Source: JACNKJ01 sp964344565 | GTDB lineage: Bacteria > Krumholzibacteriota > Krumholzibacteriia > JACNKJ01 | Reading direction: 5' to 3' | DNA: 64,000 bases | NCBI GenBank assembly: GCA_964344565.1 | Contig: CAYFNT010000019.1 | Span: 12,373 to 76,372 of the forward strand | In this document: positions 9,238 through 17,763 of the stretch, one piece after another | Layout: each line of letters starts with the position of its first letter | Numbering within the stretch: position 1 is the stretch's first letter | Program-made: the position numbers and the translations under genes | The notes under the pieces: generated by a model | The model's database searches: none | What the model saw: the letters and a program-made list of their open reading frames with translations, nothing else | Told to the model about the DNA's origin: nothing

Positions 9238-10255
9238 CGGGCACCTTCACCAGCTTGCGCGCGATGAGTTCGCCGGCGATCTGAACGGTGTTGAGCGCGG
9301 CTCCCTTGAGCAGGTTGTCGCTCACGCACCACATGTTCATGCAGTTCTCGATGCTCTCGTCGCGGCGCAGGCGCCCCACGTAGACCGGATCCTTCCCGCT
9401 GGCGTTGATGGCGAGCGGGTAGACGTTGTTCGCGGGATCGTCCTCGATCTCGATGCCGGGAGCCTTCGCCAGCAGATCGCGTACCTCGTCGATGTCGAAG
9501 GGCTTCTCGGTCTCGATGTTCAGACTTTCGCTGTGGCCGTTCACCACGGGCATGCGCACGGTGGTGGTGGTCACGCCGATGTTCGGATCCAGAATCTTGT
9601 GCGTCTCGTTGATCATCTTCATCTCTTCCTTCGTGTAGCCGTTGGGCTCGAACACGTCGATGTGGGGAAGAGCGTTGAAGGCGATCTGGTGGGGATAGAC
9701 TTCGGCCTTCATGTCGCGGCCCTCGGCGAAGGCGCGGGTCTGCTCGTGGAGTTCGTCCACGGCGGCCTGTCCCGATCCGCTGACGGCCTGGTAGGTGCTC
9801 GCCACCACGCGCTTGATCTTGTAGGCGTCGTGGATGGGCTTGAGCACCACGAGCATCTGGATGGTCGAGCAGTTCGGATTGGCGATGATGCCGCGATGAT
9901 TCTCGAGGGCTTCCGGATTCACCTCGGGCACGACCAGGGGATCCTCGTCGCTGCCCCGGAAGGCGGTGCTGTTGTCGACGCAGACGCAGCCGCGCCTCAC
10001 GGCCTCCGGCGCGAGGGCCTGGGCCGCCGCTTCGCCGGCGCTGAAGAGGGCGATATCCACGCCCTCGAAGGCCCCGGGCTCGGCCGCGACCACGGTGATC
10101 CGCTGGCCCTTCCATTCGACGGTCTGACCGGCGTTCTCGGGCACGTCCATGAGTACCAGCTTTTCGATGGGAAGGTCGCTGCGCTCAAGGGTGCTCCGCA
10201 TCTCGGTGCCCACGTTGCCCAGGGCTCCGACGACGGCGATGGTGTAGCTGCTCAC
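9230..10255 (-). CDS. asd: Aspartate-semialdehyde dehydrogenase
   Basis: This NADPH-dependent enzyme reduces aspartyl phosphate to aspartate semialdehyde. The 341-residue protein has the nucleotide-binding GALGNVG, the catalytic cysteine Cys129 in NPNCST, and the segment AVSGSGQAAVDELHEQ. The start is GTG at 10255, embedded in the hom stop (GTGA), a 4-nt overlap. Overlap at both ends indicates translational coupling through the operon. Confidence 0.95.
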   Translation of the reverse strand: MSSYTIAVVGALGNVGTEMRSTLERSDLPIEKLVLMDVPENAGQTVEWKGQRITVVAAEPGAFEGVDIALFSAGEAAAQALAPEAVRRGCVCVDNSTAFRGSDEDPLVVPEVNPEALENHRGIIANPNCSTIQMLVVLKPIHDAYKIKRVVASTYQAVSGSGQAAVDELHEQTRAFAEGRDMKAEVYPHQIAFNALPHIDVFEPNGYTKEEMKMINETHKILDPNIGVTTTTVRMPVVNGHSESLNIETEKPFDIDEVRDLLAKAPGIEIEDDPANNVYPLAINASGKDPVYVGRLRRDESIENCMNMWCVSDNLLKGAALNTVQIAGELIARKLVKVPVA

Positions 10256-11283
10256 GAGCGGCTCCTTTCGATGGCGAGTAGATCGGTGAGGATGGAGTAG
10301 CCGGTTTCGATGCGGCCGGCTCCCGGGCCGACCACGGTGACCTTGCCGAGCAGGTCGGTGTCGAAGGTGACGGCGTTGGTGGGACCCATGACGCCGGCCA
10401 GGGGGTCTTCGAGGGGAAGCATGACGGGCTTCACCGAAGCGTCCACGCCGCCGTCCTTCTTCCGCTTCACCGTGCCGATGAGCTTCCAGCGCTTGCCGCC
10501 CTTCTTGGCCATCTCGATGTCGGCCGGCTTCAGGCGGGTGATGCCGCGGCGCTTAACGTCGGCGGGCGTGATCTTGGCGTCCATGAACATGTTCGCGAGG
10601 ATGGTCACCTTGCCCGCGGCGTCGATGCCTTCCACGTCGCCGGTGGGATCGGCCTCGGCGTAGCCGAGTTCCTGGGCCTTGGCCAACACCGCGTCGTAGG
10701 TCATGCCCTTTTCCATCTCGCTGAGCATGTAGTTGGTGGTGCCGTTGAGAATGCCCGAGATGGAGCTGAACTCGTTACCGGCCAGATCATTCATGCCGAG
10801 ATTCAGTACGGGGGTGCCGCTCATGACGGTGCCCTCGATGAAGAAATGGGCCTTGTTCTTCTTGGCCAGACGGCTCAGCGCGGGATAGGCCAGCGCCGCC
10901 GGACCCTTGTTGCTCGTGACCACGCTCTTGCCCAGCTTCAGGGCCTCGCGGCAGTGCCCTATGGCGGGCTGCCCGGTGGCCAGATCGGTGTAGGCCAGTT
11001 CGACGACCACGTCGGCCTTGCTCTTCTGGATGGTGGTCATGGCGTCCCAGCCGTGCTTGCCGCCCTTGTAGGCGTCGAGGCTGCCCCTCTTGCGCACCGC
11101 GTCCAGAGCGCGTTTCAGGTCGATGCCCTTGGGGTCGTAGATCGATCCCAGCTTGAAATCGCTGATGGCGACCACCGCGAATTCGTACTTCTGCTTGCGC
11201 TTCAAGCTGGCCTTCTTCGTTCGGAGGATTTCCGCGAGACCCTGTCCCACGTTCCCGAAGCCGATGAGGGCGATCTTCTGCAT
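10252..11283 (-). CDS. hom: Homoserine dehydrogenase without ACT domain
   Basis: This enzyme reduces aspartate semialdehyde to homoserine on the way to threonine and methionine. The 343-residue protein carries IALIGFGNVGQGL for NAD(P) binding, VVTSNKGP, GTVMSGTPVL, and the catalytic block GILNGTTNYML with AQELGYAEADPTGDVEGIDAAGK. It stops after the catalytic domain and lacks the C-terminal ACT domain that gives threonine inhibition in many bacteria. It is rich in lysine compared with its neighbours. It sits 19 nt after the Lrp-type regulator. Confidence 0.95.
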   Translation of the reverse strand: MQKIALIGFGNVGQGLAEILRTKKASLKRKQKYEFAVVAISDFKLGSIYDPKGIDLKRALDAVRKRGSLDAYKGGKHGWDAMTTIQKSKADVVVELAYTDLATGQPAIGHCREALKLGKSVVTSNKGPAALAYPALSRLAKKNKAHFFIEGTVMSGTPVLNLGMNDLAGNEFSSISGILNGTTNYMLSEMEKGMTYDAVLAKAQELGYAEADPTGDVEGIDAAGKVTILANMFMDAKITPADVKRRGITRLKPADIEMAKKGGKRWKLIGTVKRKKDGGVDASVKPVMLPLEDPLAGVMGPTNAVTFDTDLLGKVTVVGPGAGRIETGYSILTDLLAIERSRS

Positions 11284-11302
11284 CCCTAACCTCCTGGGAC
11301 GG

Positions 11303-11785
11303 CTAGCAGCCGTCAGGTAGCAGCGGCAGGCTGCCGCCGCGCTTGAGTTTCGAAAGCACGAAGGAGCTCTTCACCTTGTTGACTCCCTCGATGCGGGTGA
11401 GCTTGTCGAGCAGGAACGATTCGTAGGCGCCGATGTCCGGCAACACGACTTTCAGAAGGTAGTCGTCCTCGCCGGTCAGGTGATGCGCCTCGATGACTTC
11501 CGGCATGTCCATGATGGTCTGTTGGAAATTGTCGATGGCCTCCGCGTTGTGGAAGGAGAGCGTCACGCTCACGAAGACCGTGGCCTTCATGCCGAGCATG
11601 TCCTCTTCCACCTGGGCCGTGTATCCCCGGATGACTCCGCGTTCCTCCAGCTTGCGCACGCGCTCTAGCACCGAGGGCGGGCTGAGACCCACGCGCTCGG
11701 CGAGCCGTGCGTTGGGCAGGCGGCCCTCCTTTTGAAGGATGCAGAGGATCTTCCGGTCCGTTTCGTCGATCTTGAGAGGCTTCAT
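11303..11785 (-). CDS. Lrp/AsnC-family transcriptional regulator
   Basis: This 160-residue DNA-binding protein has an N-terminal winged helix (LDETDRKIL-type start, here IDETDRKILCILQ, then NARLAERVGLSPPSVLERVRKLEE) and a C-terminal RAM/ACT-like ligand domain with HHLTGEDDYLLKVV. Family members sense amino acids as octamers. Being first in an operon for the aspartate pathway, it most likely controls its own operon in response to one of the end products; this is inferred from position. Confidence 0.9.
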   Translation of the reverse strand: MKPLKIDETDRKILCILQKEGRLPNARLAERVGLSPPSVLERVRKLEERGVIRGYTAQVEEDMLGMKATVFVSVTLSFHNAEAIDNFQQTIMDMPEVIEAHHLTGEDDYLLKVVLPDIGAYESFLLDKLTRIEGVNKVKSSFVLSKLKRGGSLPLLPDGC

Positions 11786-11873
11786 GGGCTTATGATAGGG
11801 AAAAGGCCGCCGAAATCAATCATCATATGGTATAGCGCAGGGAAGTCCTAACTATTGGAAGGAAACCGACGAC

Positions 11874-12425
11874 TCAACCCGAATTCAGGGCGGCCAAGTG
11901 AGCTTCCGCGGCCAGGAGATCGGCCTCCGCGAAATAGACGAATCTAACTTCTTCGATTTCAAGGGGATGGGCCTCGCAGAATGCGCGGACCGCGCTCAGG
12001 GAGATGGGGCAGGCCAGATCGAAGGGGAAGCCGTAGACCCCCGTGCTGATGGCCGGAAAGGCGATGGAGCCGAACTCCGCAGCCGCGGCCAGTTCAAGAC
12101 AGTTGCGATAACAGGCCGCGAGGATCTCTTCCTCGTTTCTCGCGCCGCCTCCCCAGACCGGGCCCACCGTGTGAATCACCGCTCCGGCCGCCAGCCTTCC
12201 CGCCCTGGTCCTGACCGCTTTGCCCGGCGCTAGTTCCGTGCCCTCGGGCACCACGCGCCTGCAGTCCTCGAGGATCTCCCGGCCGCCCGCGGCATGGATG
12301 GCCCCGTCCACGCCGCCGCCTCCCCGCATGCGCGAGTTGGCGGCGTTCACGATGGCGGCGACCTTTTCCTTGGTGATGTCGCCGGCCTTCAGGACGAGAA
12401 GGGTCTCGCCGAAACGGGCTTTCAT
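11874..12425 (-). CDS. Macro-domain protein (ADP-ribose / O-acetyl-ADP-ribose binding)
   Basis: The 183-residue protein is a single MacroD-type domain. It has IVNAANSRMRGGGGVDGAIH with the conserved Asn and the glycine loop, and the second loop AFPAISTGVYGFP. Relatives remove ADP-ribose from proteins or deacetylate O-acetyl-ADP-ribose. The start codon at 12425 abuts an 11-unit heptamer array, so the whole leader is repeat DNA; the recurring GGAG in that array is the only possible ribosome site. No ADP-ribosyltransferase gene is seen nearby. Confidence 0.92.
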   Translation of the reverse strand: MKARFGETLLVLKAGDITKEKVAAIVNAANSRMRGGGGVDGAIHAAGGREILEDCRRVVPEGTELAPGKAVRTRAGRLAAGAVIHTVGPVWGGGARNEEEILAACYRNCLELAAAAEFGSIAFPAISTGVYGFPFDLACPISLSAVRAFCEAHPLEIEEVRFVYFAEADLLAAEAHLAALNSG

Positions 12426-12502
12426 GAGTCGCCAGTCTCCAGTCGCCAGTCGCCAGTCTCCAGTCGCCAGTCTCCAGTCGCCAGTCTCCAGTCGCGAGTC
12501 GC
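12426..12502 (-). repeat. Heptanucleotide tandem array, 11 units
   Basis: On the plus strand the units are CAGTCGC or CAGTCTC, flanked by GAGTCGC at each end, 11 x 7 bp without phase slips. The array fills the gap between the stop codon of the FlgD-tailed gene (12506) and the start codon of the macro-domain gene (12425). Confidence 0.9.
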
Positions 12503-12505
12503 CGG

Positions 12506-14263
12506 TTACTTCAGTTTCACGACCCTGCCCGACTCCACGCCCTTGGAAGTCTCGAGGCGATAGAGGTAGAGGCCCGCGGGCAGATCGCGGCCCTTCCAGA
12601 CCAGTCGATGCTCGCCCGCCCCGCGTCGTCCCGCTTCCACGGTGTCCACGCGGCGTCCGGTGACGTCGAAGATGTCCAGTCGCAGGTTCTCTTCGGCGGA
12701 CAGGTTGAAGCGGAACTCGGTTTCGGTCACGAAGGGATTGGCCGAAACACGGAAGCCGCCGAGGGTGCTCTCGGGCAGGTCCGTGCTCTCGTTCACATAG
12801 AGTTCGTAGTAGAAGCTGTCGTTGGCGCTGTTCTCGTCACCGGGCAGGACGGTCCATGCTTCCATGTGGTACCAACCCGCATACTCGATCACGGTCTCCG
12901 CGACGATCACCGTGTCGACCCGAGCGAAATCGATGTCGATCATCGTCATGCCGTTGCCCATGCCGCCGCCCGCGAAGTGCAATTCCACGCCGACGGCGTC
13001 CTGCACGCCATAGTTCGAGGCGAGCACCTTCCAGCGCAGGGTGTCGCCGATGACCCACATCTGATCGGCGCTTTCTCTCGGTTCGTGAAACCCCAGCACG
13101 CCCACGTCCAGGCCCGGCGGTTCGGTCGAGCCTGGTGCGCGCATCATGCGGTCGACGCCGAACTTGCAGAGGTAGCATGTGACCCAGCTCATGTCCTCGG
13201 TGACGGGATCGGTGCTCTCGGCCACGATGCCGCCGTCGTCGTCGGTGTCGTAGGACAGCAGGGCGTCGGTGATGAGGGCCCCGAAGAAGGCATGGTTCGG
13301 GTTTCCCTCCACGTCGGAGACCGCGAACTGCGCGTTGGCGTAGGCCACGTTCCAGGCGCTGTCCCAGTCGTAGCCGGGCACGCTGTACCAGTCCTGCCAG
13401 GTCTGTAGATCATTTCCGTAAGCCGAGAGCCACTGGCGTCCATAGATGGGTTGATCGTCGAAGACGGTTTCACAGACACCCCAGAGCGCCGTACCGCTAC
13501 TCATGGCCCAGTACTCGAGATTCAACCGGTTCGGCGGGTCCACGTTGAGATAGTCATGCACGTCCCAACCTTGGGCCAAGGCTTGGACCTGCATGGTCGG
13601 ATCGGCCAGGGCCGTGGCGTATTGGCTCAGGTTGCCTGCGCACCATCCCTTGACGAAGAGATCCAGGCGCTGTTGCCAGACCGTGCCGTCCCAGATGTTC
13701 AGGGGGTTGTCCATGATGTACTGGGCGCAGGTCTCGGCGTACCAGTCATAGCTGTCGTCGCCCGTGGCATCCTTGTATTTGAGCACCGCCGTGAGTCCCC
13801 AGGCGCAGTTGTGGGCGCGGTAGTAGTTGTCGCCGGCCGAGCCCTCCTCTTCCCATGCGGGGAAGTTGGTGCAGTAGACCCAGGCCGCGTCGATGTTGTC
13901 GTCGTAGGTGTCTCGGCCGCTGAACTCACGGTAGCGCGACCAGCACCATATGGCCTCCAGCGTGTTGTCGGTCTGGATGACGTCGCCGAGATAGCCGTCC
14001 TCCGCCTCGATCATGCCGCCGTAGTCGGTGGAGTCGGGATCGAGCAATTGCCAGGCGGCCAGGAACTCGACGATCTGGTCGAACTCGCGAACGTAGTTGA
14101 AGGGACCCAGGGGCGGAGGCATGTCGCGTTCGCCCTGGGGACCGCCCATGATCCAGGCGTCCCAGTCTGCGAAGGGATCGGTGTTTGGGTCCGGTGCGGG
14201 GGATTGGGCGAGTGCCGGAAGGGCGAAGAGGGCAAGGCAGATTGCGAGCAGTACTCGACGCAT
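12506..14263 (-). CDS. Secreted protein of unknown function with FlgD-like C-terminal domain
   Basis: The 585-residue product starts at MRRVLLA (14263, after AAGGAGG); the frame continues 12 codons upstream but without support. A signal peptide ends near ALAQS. The middle (about 50-370) is rich in Trp, Tyr and Asp with repeated alpha-type segments (IWCWSRYREF, YWAMSSGTALWG), reminiscent of (alpha/alpha)6 toroid proteins such as glycosidases or lyases, but no catalytic motif can be named. A CARDB-like beta domain (about 390-490) follows. The end is a FlgD-like domain with FDVTGRRVDTV and LPAGLYLYRLE, a sorting or anchoring module in FCB-type bacteria. Confidence 0.75.
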   Translation of the reverse strand: MRRVLLAICLALFALPALAQSPAPDPNTDPFADWDAWIMGGPQGERDMPPPLGPFNYVREFDQIVEFLAAWQLLDPDSTDYGGMIEAEDGYLGDVIQTDNTLEAIWCWSRYREFSGRDTYDDNIDAAWVYCTNFPAWEEEGSAGDNYYRAHNCAWGLTAVLKYKDATGDDSYDWYAETCAQYIMDNPLNIWDGTVWQQRLDLFVKGWCAGNLSQYATALADPTMQVQALAQGWDVHDYLNVDPPNRLNLEYWAMSSGTALWGVCETVFDDQPIYGRQWLSAYGNDLQTWQDWYSVPGYDWDSAWNVAYANAQFAVSDVEGNPNHAFFGALITDALLSYDTDDDGGIVAESTDPVTEDMSWVTCYLCKFGVDRMMRAPGSTEPPGLDVGVLGFHEPRESADQMWVIGDTLRWKVLASNYGVQDAVGVELHFAGGGMGNGMTMIDIDFARVDTVIVAETVIEYAGWYHMEAWTVLPGDENSANDSFYYELYVNESTDLPESTLGGFRVSANPFVTETEFRFNLSAEENLRLDIFDVTGRRVDTVEAGRRGAGEHRLVWKGRDLPAGLYLYRLETSKGVESGRVVKLK

Positions 14264-14306
14264 GGCAGGGCCTCCTTGGAGGAGGCAATTGTAGCACAAA
14301 GCGATC

Positions 14307-14371
14307 GAGAACTGAGAACTGAGAACTGAGAACCGCGAACCCTGTGGGATCTCAGTCCTCAGTCCGCAGAT
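14307..14371. repeat. Heptanucleotide array with inverted right end, overlapping a stop codon
   Basis: GAGAACT x3, GAGAACC and GCGAACC (14307-14341) are followed by a short spacer and CTCAGTC x2 plus CGCAGAT (14351-14371), which are related to the first set in inverted orientation. The right part overlaps the last codons and TGA of the adjacent glycosyltransferase gene. Confidence 0.75.
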
Positions 14372-15593
14372 TTGAGTTCAATATCTCCGCCAGCTTGCGC
14401 GCGTTAGCGACCATGTCGTACTCGGATTCCACGGTCTTGCGGGCGGCACGCGCAGCGCTCTCTCTCGCTTCGGGATGGCTGAGCGCGAAGCTCATGGCCT
14501 CGGCGATGGCCTCGGGACTGGAGCTGTCCACCAGCCATCCGCTGCTGTTCTCGGCGACCAGCTCGGGCAGGCCCGTCACCCTGGGCGCGAGCACGGGCGT
14601 GCCGCCGGCCATGGCCTCCATGACGGCCACGGGAATGCCCTCGCTGTGGCTGGTGAGTACGAAGAGATCGGCCTCGGCGATGAGCCCCGCGATTTCGCCG
14701 TGATCCAGAAGACCGAGGAAGTGCACGCGGTCGGCGATGCCGAGGTCCTTCGCCATCGTTTCGAGCATGGCGCGGCGGCCGTCCTGATCCTTGCCGACGA
14801 GGTCCAGGCGGAACCCGATGCCCCGCTCGGCGAGAATGCCGCAGGCCGCGAGCAGTCCTTCGTGATTCTTGATGGCGTAGAGGGAGGCCGTGCAGAGAAG
14901 CTTGAAGGGGCCCTCACGCCGGGCGACGCGCTCGCGGTAGGGGAAGTCGTCCAGCAGGATGCCCGTGCGATTCACGAAAATCTTCGAGCCGTCGACATCA
15001 GGGCGGAGCTCCATCATCACGCGCTTGTTGTAGTCGGACACGGCCACGATGAAGTCGGCCGCGCCCACCTTGCTCCGCAGGCTGAAGCGGCTGGGTTCGT
15101 GGACGGTGGCACTGCCGTGGGCGGTGAAGCTGAAGCTCTGGCCGTTGAGCTTCGCGGCGGCCAGGGCGGCCGTGGCCGCCTTGTAGGCGAAGTGGGCGTG
15201 CACGTGGGCGTCTTCACCTTTGATCGCCCGCGCGAACGCGATGCCGTGGAGCATGTGCGCCACGCCCTTGATGCCCTTGCTCAGCCGCTGAGTTCTGTTG
15301 TCGAAGGGGACGCGCAGCAGAAGATTCAGGAGGGCGAGGGGCCTTCGGACCAGATAGTGAAATGCGGCGCCGAGGAGTCGGCCGGGGGGCACGGGCCGCA
15401 GGGTGCGCGTGCGTTCGAGAAAGGGACGGGCCTCCTCGGGACAGTACTCGTGGGGCAGGAGGGACCAGATCTCGATCCGGAAGCCGGCTTCCTCGAGCAC
15501 GCGGATCTCGTTGTAGACGAAGTTGAGGGTGTTGGCGGGAAAGCGCTCGATCACATAGATCAAACGTTTGCCACTGGACTTCTCGCCGGTCAT
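14352..15593 (-). CDS. Glycosyltransferase family 4
   Basis: The 413-residue protein is a GT-B-fold retaining glycosyltransferase, probably for a surface polysaccharide. It contains HVHAHFAY, FTAHGS, a sugar-nucleotide half with LLCTASLYAIKNHEGLLAA, and the C-terminal signature SHSEGIPVAVMEAMAGGTPVLA followed by GLPELV. Sugar donor and acceptor are unknown. The last residues, LRTED, are encoded by heptamer repeat DNA at its 3' end. It is divergent from the NodB-glycosyltransferase-ligase operon at 15780, which probably belongs to the same pathway. Confidence 0.92.
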   Translation of the reverse strand: MTGEKSSGKRLIYVIERFPANTLNFVYNEIRVLEEAGFRIEIWSLLPHEYCPEEARPFLERTRTLRPVPPGRLLGAAFHYLVRRPLALLNLLLRVPFDNRTQRLSKGIKGVAHMLHGIAFARAIKGEDAHVHAHFAYKAATAALAAAKLNGQSFSFTAHGSATVHEPSRFSLRSKVGAADFIVAVSDYNKRVMMELRPDVDGSKIFVNRTGILLDDFPYRERVARREGPFKLLCTASLYAIKNHEGLLAACGILAERGIGFRLDLVGKDQDGRRAMLETMAKDLGIADRVHFLGLLDHGEIAGLIAEADLFVLTSHSEGIPVAVMEAMAGGTPVLAPRVTGLPELVAENSSGWLVDSSSPEAIAEAMSFALSHPEARESAARAARKTVESEYDMVANARKLAEILNSNLRTED

Positions 15594-15696
15594 GCCTAGT
15601 TTCCCCCCGCGCCGAGAACCTCAAGGATGGAAGGCGCGATTGTTGCATAGGCTTTCCGGGCTGGCAAGAAGGCAGCGAGACGGGCGCCGGAAGCCC

Positions 15697-15726
15697 TTGA
15701 CCGGTTTTCAGAATCGCGCTTACTAT
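15697..15726 (+). promoter_or_regulatory. Promoter of the polysaccharide operon
   Basis: TTGACC (15697-15702) and TACTAT (15721-15726) with 18-bp spacing, 54 bp upstream of the first start codon. Confidence 0.5.
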
Positions 15727-15779
15727 CGCGAAACGAAGGACTTAGCCCTCTGCCGCCGCCGGCCGAACGGGATGGGGAC

Positions 15780-16598
15780 ATGCCGATTTTCTTCTTTCGA
15801 AACGATGACGTGAACATCCTGGACAGGGAACTGGTCGAGGTGACGGCCCGCTGCACCGAGCAGGGCGTTCCCATCAGCCATGCGGTGGAACCCGCCAACG
15901 TCACCGACGAGGCCGTCGCCTGGCTGAGGGAGGAGAAGGCCAAGGATCCTCGGCTCATCGAGATCACCCAGCACGGATACGACCACGAGCTGCGTGACCG
16001 TGGAGAGTTCGGCGGCGAGCGCGGCTTCGAGGACGCGCGAGACGACCTCGTCAAGGGCCGCGACATCCTCCTCGACAAGTTCGACGGCGATTTCCTCTCG
16101 GCCCTCAATTTCCCCTTCGGCATCTACAACCAGAACGCCATGCGGGCCGCCGACGCGACGGGCTTCCGCATCATCTGCGCGCACTTCAACGCGCGGAAGT
16201 CGCGGCGGGCCATGTACACGGTGGGGCGCGCGCTGCGAATGGGGCAGATCCTCGGCAAGCACGTGTCGCATCACCTCGACTTCTATCCCAAGACGGGCAT
16301 GTTCTCGGTGGACGTGTCCATCAGCTTCATCGATCGCTACATCGGCCCTCACGGAAGCAACACCTGCACATTCCACTCCCTGGACGAGATCAAGCGTCGC
16401 GTGCAGATGTGGATGCCCCACACGCCGGTGATCGGACTGCTCCTGCATCACCGCTTCCATCACCAGGCCGAGCATCTCGATCTGATCAGCCGGGCCATCG
16501 AATGGCTGAAGACCATCGACGGCGCGGAATTCCGGAACATCGAGGAAATCTACGAGCGCTTCTGTCCCGAGCCGGGCAGCGGTTTTCGCAATGGCTGA
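15780..16598 (+). CDS. NodB-like polysaccharide deacetylase family protein
   Basis: The 272-residue protein shows FFFRNDDVN near its N-terminus (the metal-binding Asp pair of NodB domains) and QHGYDHE, matching the H-x3-H metal motif, then NFPFGIYN in the position of the catalytic arginine block. It probably deacetylates an N-acetylated sugar in a surface polysaccharide or its lipid-linked precursor. There is no signal peptide, which suggests action in the cytoplasm. It overlaps the next gene by 8 nt. Confidence 0.8.
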   Translation: MPIFFFRNDDVNILDRELVEVTARCTEQGVPISHAVEPANVTDEAVAWLREEKAKDPRLIEITQHGYDHELRDRGEFGGERGFEDARDDLVKGRDILLDKFDGDFLSALNFPFGIYNQNAMRAADATGFRIICAHFNARKSRRAMYTVGRALRMGQILGKHVSHHLDFYPKTGMFSVDVSISFIDRYIGPHGSNTCTFHSLDEIKRRVQMWMPHTPVIGLLLHHRFHHQAEHLDLISRAIEWLKTIDGAEFRNIEEIYERFCPEPGSGFRNG

Positions 16599-17763
16599 TC
16601 GCGCGCAGATCGTCTGCTTCGGCGGATACGACTACTGGTACAGCAACCCCGGCAGTCCCGTGCAGCTCATGGAGGCCGCGCATCGCGCCGGCCACAAGGT
16701 GCTCTGGGTGAACAGCATCGGCATGAACATGCCGCGCATGCGCCGGAGCGGGTTCTGGCGTCGCGTGGGCCTGAAGCTGCGGAGCTGGTCGCGCTGGCTC
16801 AAGGCGGCCCACCCCGACTTCCACGTGCTGTCGCCCATCATCCTGCCCCTATTCGGAATATCGGCGCTGGAGCGCATGAACGAGCGTTGGCTGGCCTTCC
16901 AGGTGAAGCTGGCCTATCGCATACTCGGACTGAAGCAGCCCATGGTGATGGTCTGCCTGCCCTCCTTCGCCGAGGTGGCCACCTCGCTGCCCAACGACGG
17001 GCTCATCTACTACCTCACCGACAAGTTCGAATCCTATCGCGATCTGAAGGCGCGCGATTCCATGATGGCGCGTGACCACCTGCTCAAGGAAAGGAGCGAC
17101 CTCTTGCTCTGCTCCTCCCGAAAGATCCAGGAGGATCTCGCGCAGTTCGACGGCAAGGTGAAGTACTTCCCCCACGCCGTGGATTCGTCGCGCTACGACG
17201 AGGCGCTGGCTTCCGGCGCCGAGGAACCCGCGGATCTGGTGGCCATACCCCATCCGCGCATCGGTTACTTCGGATCCCTGACCAACGCGAACAACCTGGA
17301 CCTCATCGAGTACTGCGCCACCGAGGATACGAAGCTGCAGTTCGTGCTCATCGGCCGGGTGATGGGGGATTATTCGCAGGTGGAGAAGTTGCCCAACGTG
17401 CATCTGCTCGGCATGAAGGACTACGAGGAGATTCCGCTCTACGGAAAGCACTTCGACGCGGGCATCATGACCTGGCGGCTCACCGAGTGGATCCGCTACT
17501 GCAGTCCCATCAAGACCAAGGAGTACCTGGCCCTCGGCCTGCCCGTGGTGTCGGTGCCCATCGCCGAGCACGACAAGGAGTTCAACGGATTCGTGGAAAC
17601 GGCCGAGGACGGACCGCAGTTTCTGGCGGCCATCCAGAGAGCCTTGGCCGGCGATAGCGAAGAGAAGCGCGCCGCCCGTCGCGATCGGGTGAAGGGCGAG
17701 AGCTGGGATCGCAGTTTCGGCGAGATGATGAGCATGCTCGGGGAGCGTCGACGTGGCCATTGA
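16591..17763 (+). CDS. Glycosyltransferase, GT-B type
   Basis: The 390-residue protein begins with VCFGGYDYWYSNPGSPVQL and has a second half with RIGYFGSLTNANNLDLIEYCA, VLIGRVMGDY, LPNVHLLGMKDYEEIP, and SPIKTKEYLALGLPVVSVP, the typical nucleotide-sugar binding end of GT1/GT4-like enzymes. It overlaps genes on both sides (8 nt and 11 nt), so the three-gene unit is translationally coupled. The substrate cannot be inferred. Confidence 0.85.
   Translation: MADRAQIVCFGGYDYWYSNPGSPVQLMEAAHRAGHKVLWVNSIGMNMPRMRRSGFWRRVGLKLRSWSRWLKAAHPDFHVLSPIILPLFGISALERMNERWLAFQVKLAYRILGLKQPMVMVCLPSFAEVATSLPNDGLIYYLTDKFESYRDLKARDSMMARDHLLKERSDLLLCSSRKIQEDLAQFDGKVKYFPHAVDSSRYDEALASGAEEPADLVAIPHPRIGYFGSLTNANNLDLIEYCATEDTKLQFVLIGRVMGDYSQVEKLPNVHLLGMKDYEEIPLYGKHFDAGIMTWRLTEWIRYCSPIKTKEYLALGLPVVSVPIAEHDKEFNGFVETAEDGPQFLAAIQRALAGDSEEKRAARRDRVKGESWDRSFGEMMSMLGERRRGH

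Noticed and set aside
12426..12502. CRISPR array
   Set aside because: Units are 7 bp in direct contact with no spacers, and no cas genes are nearby.
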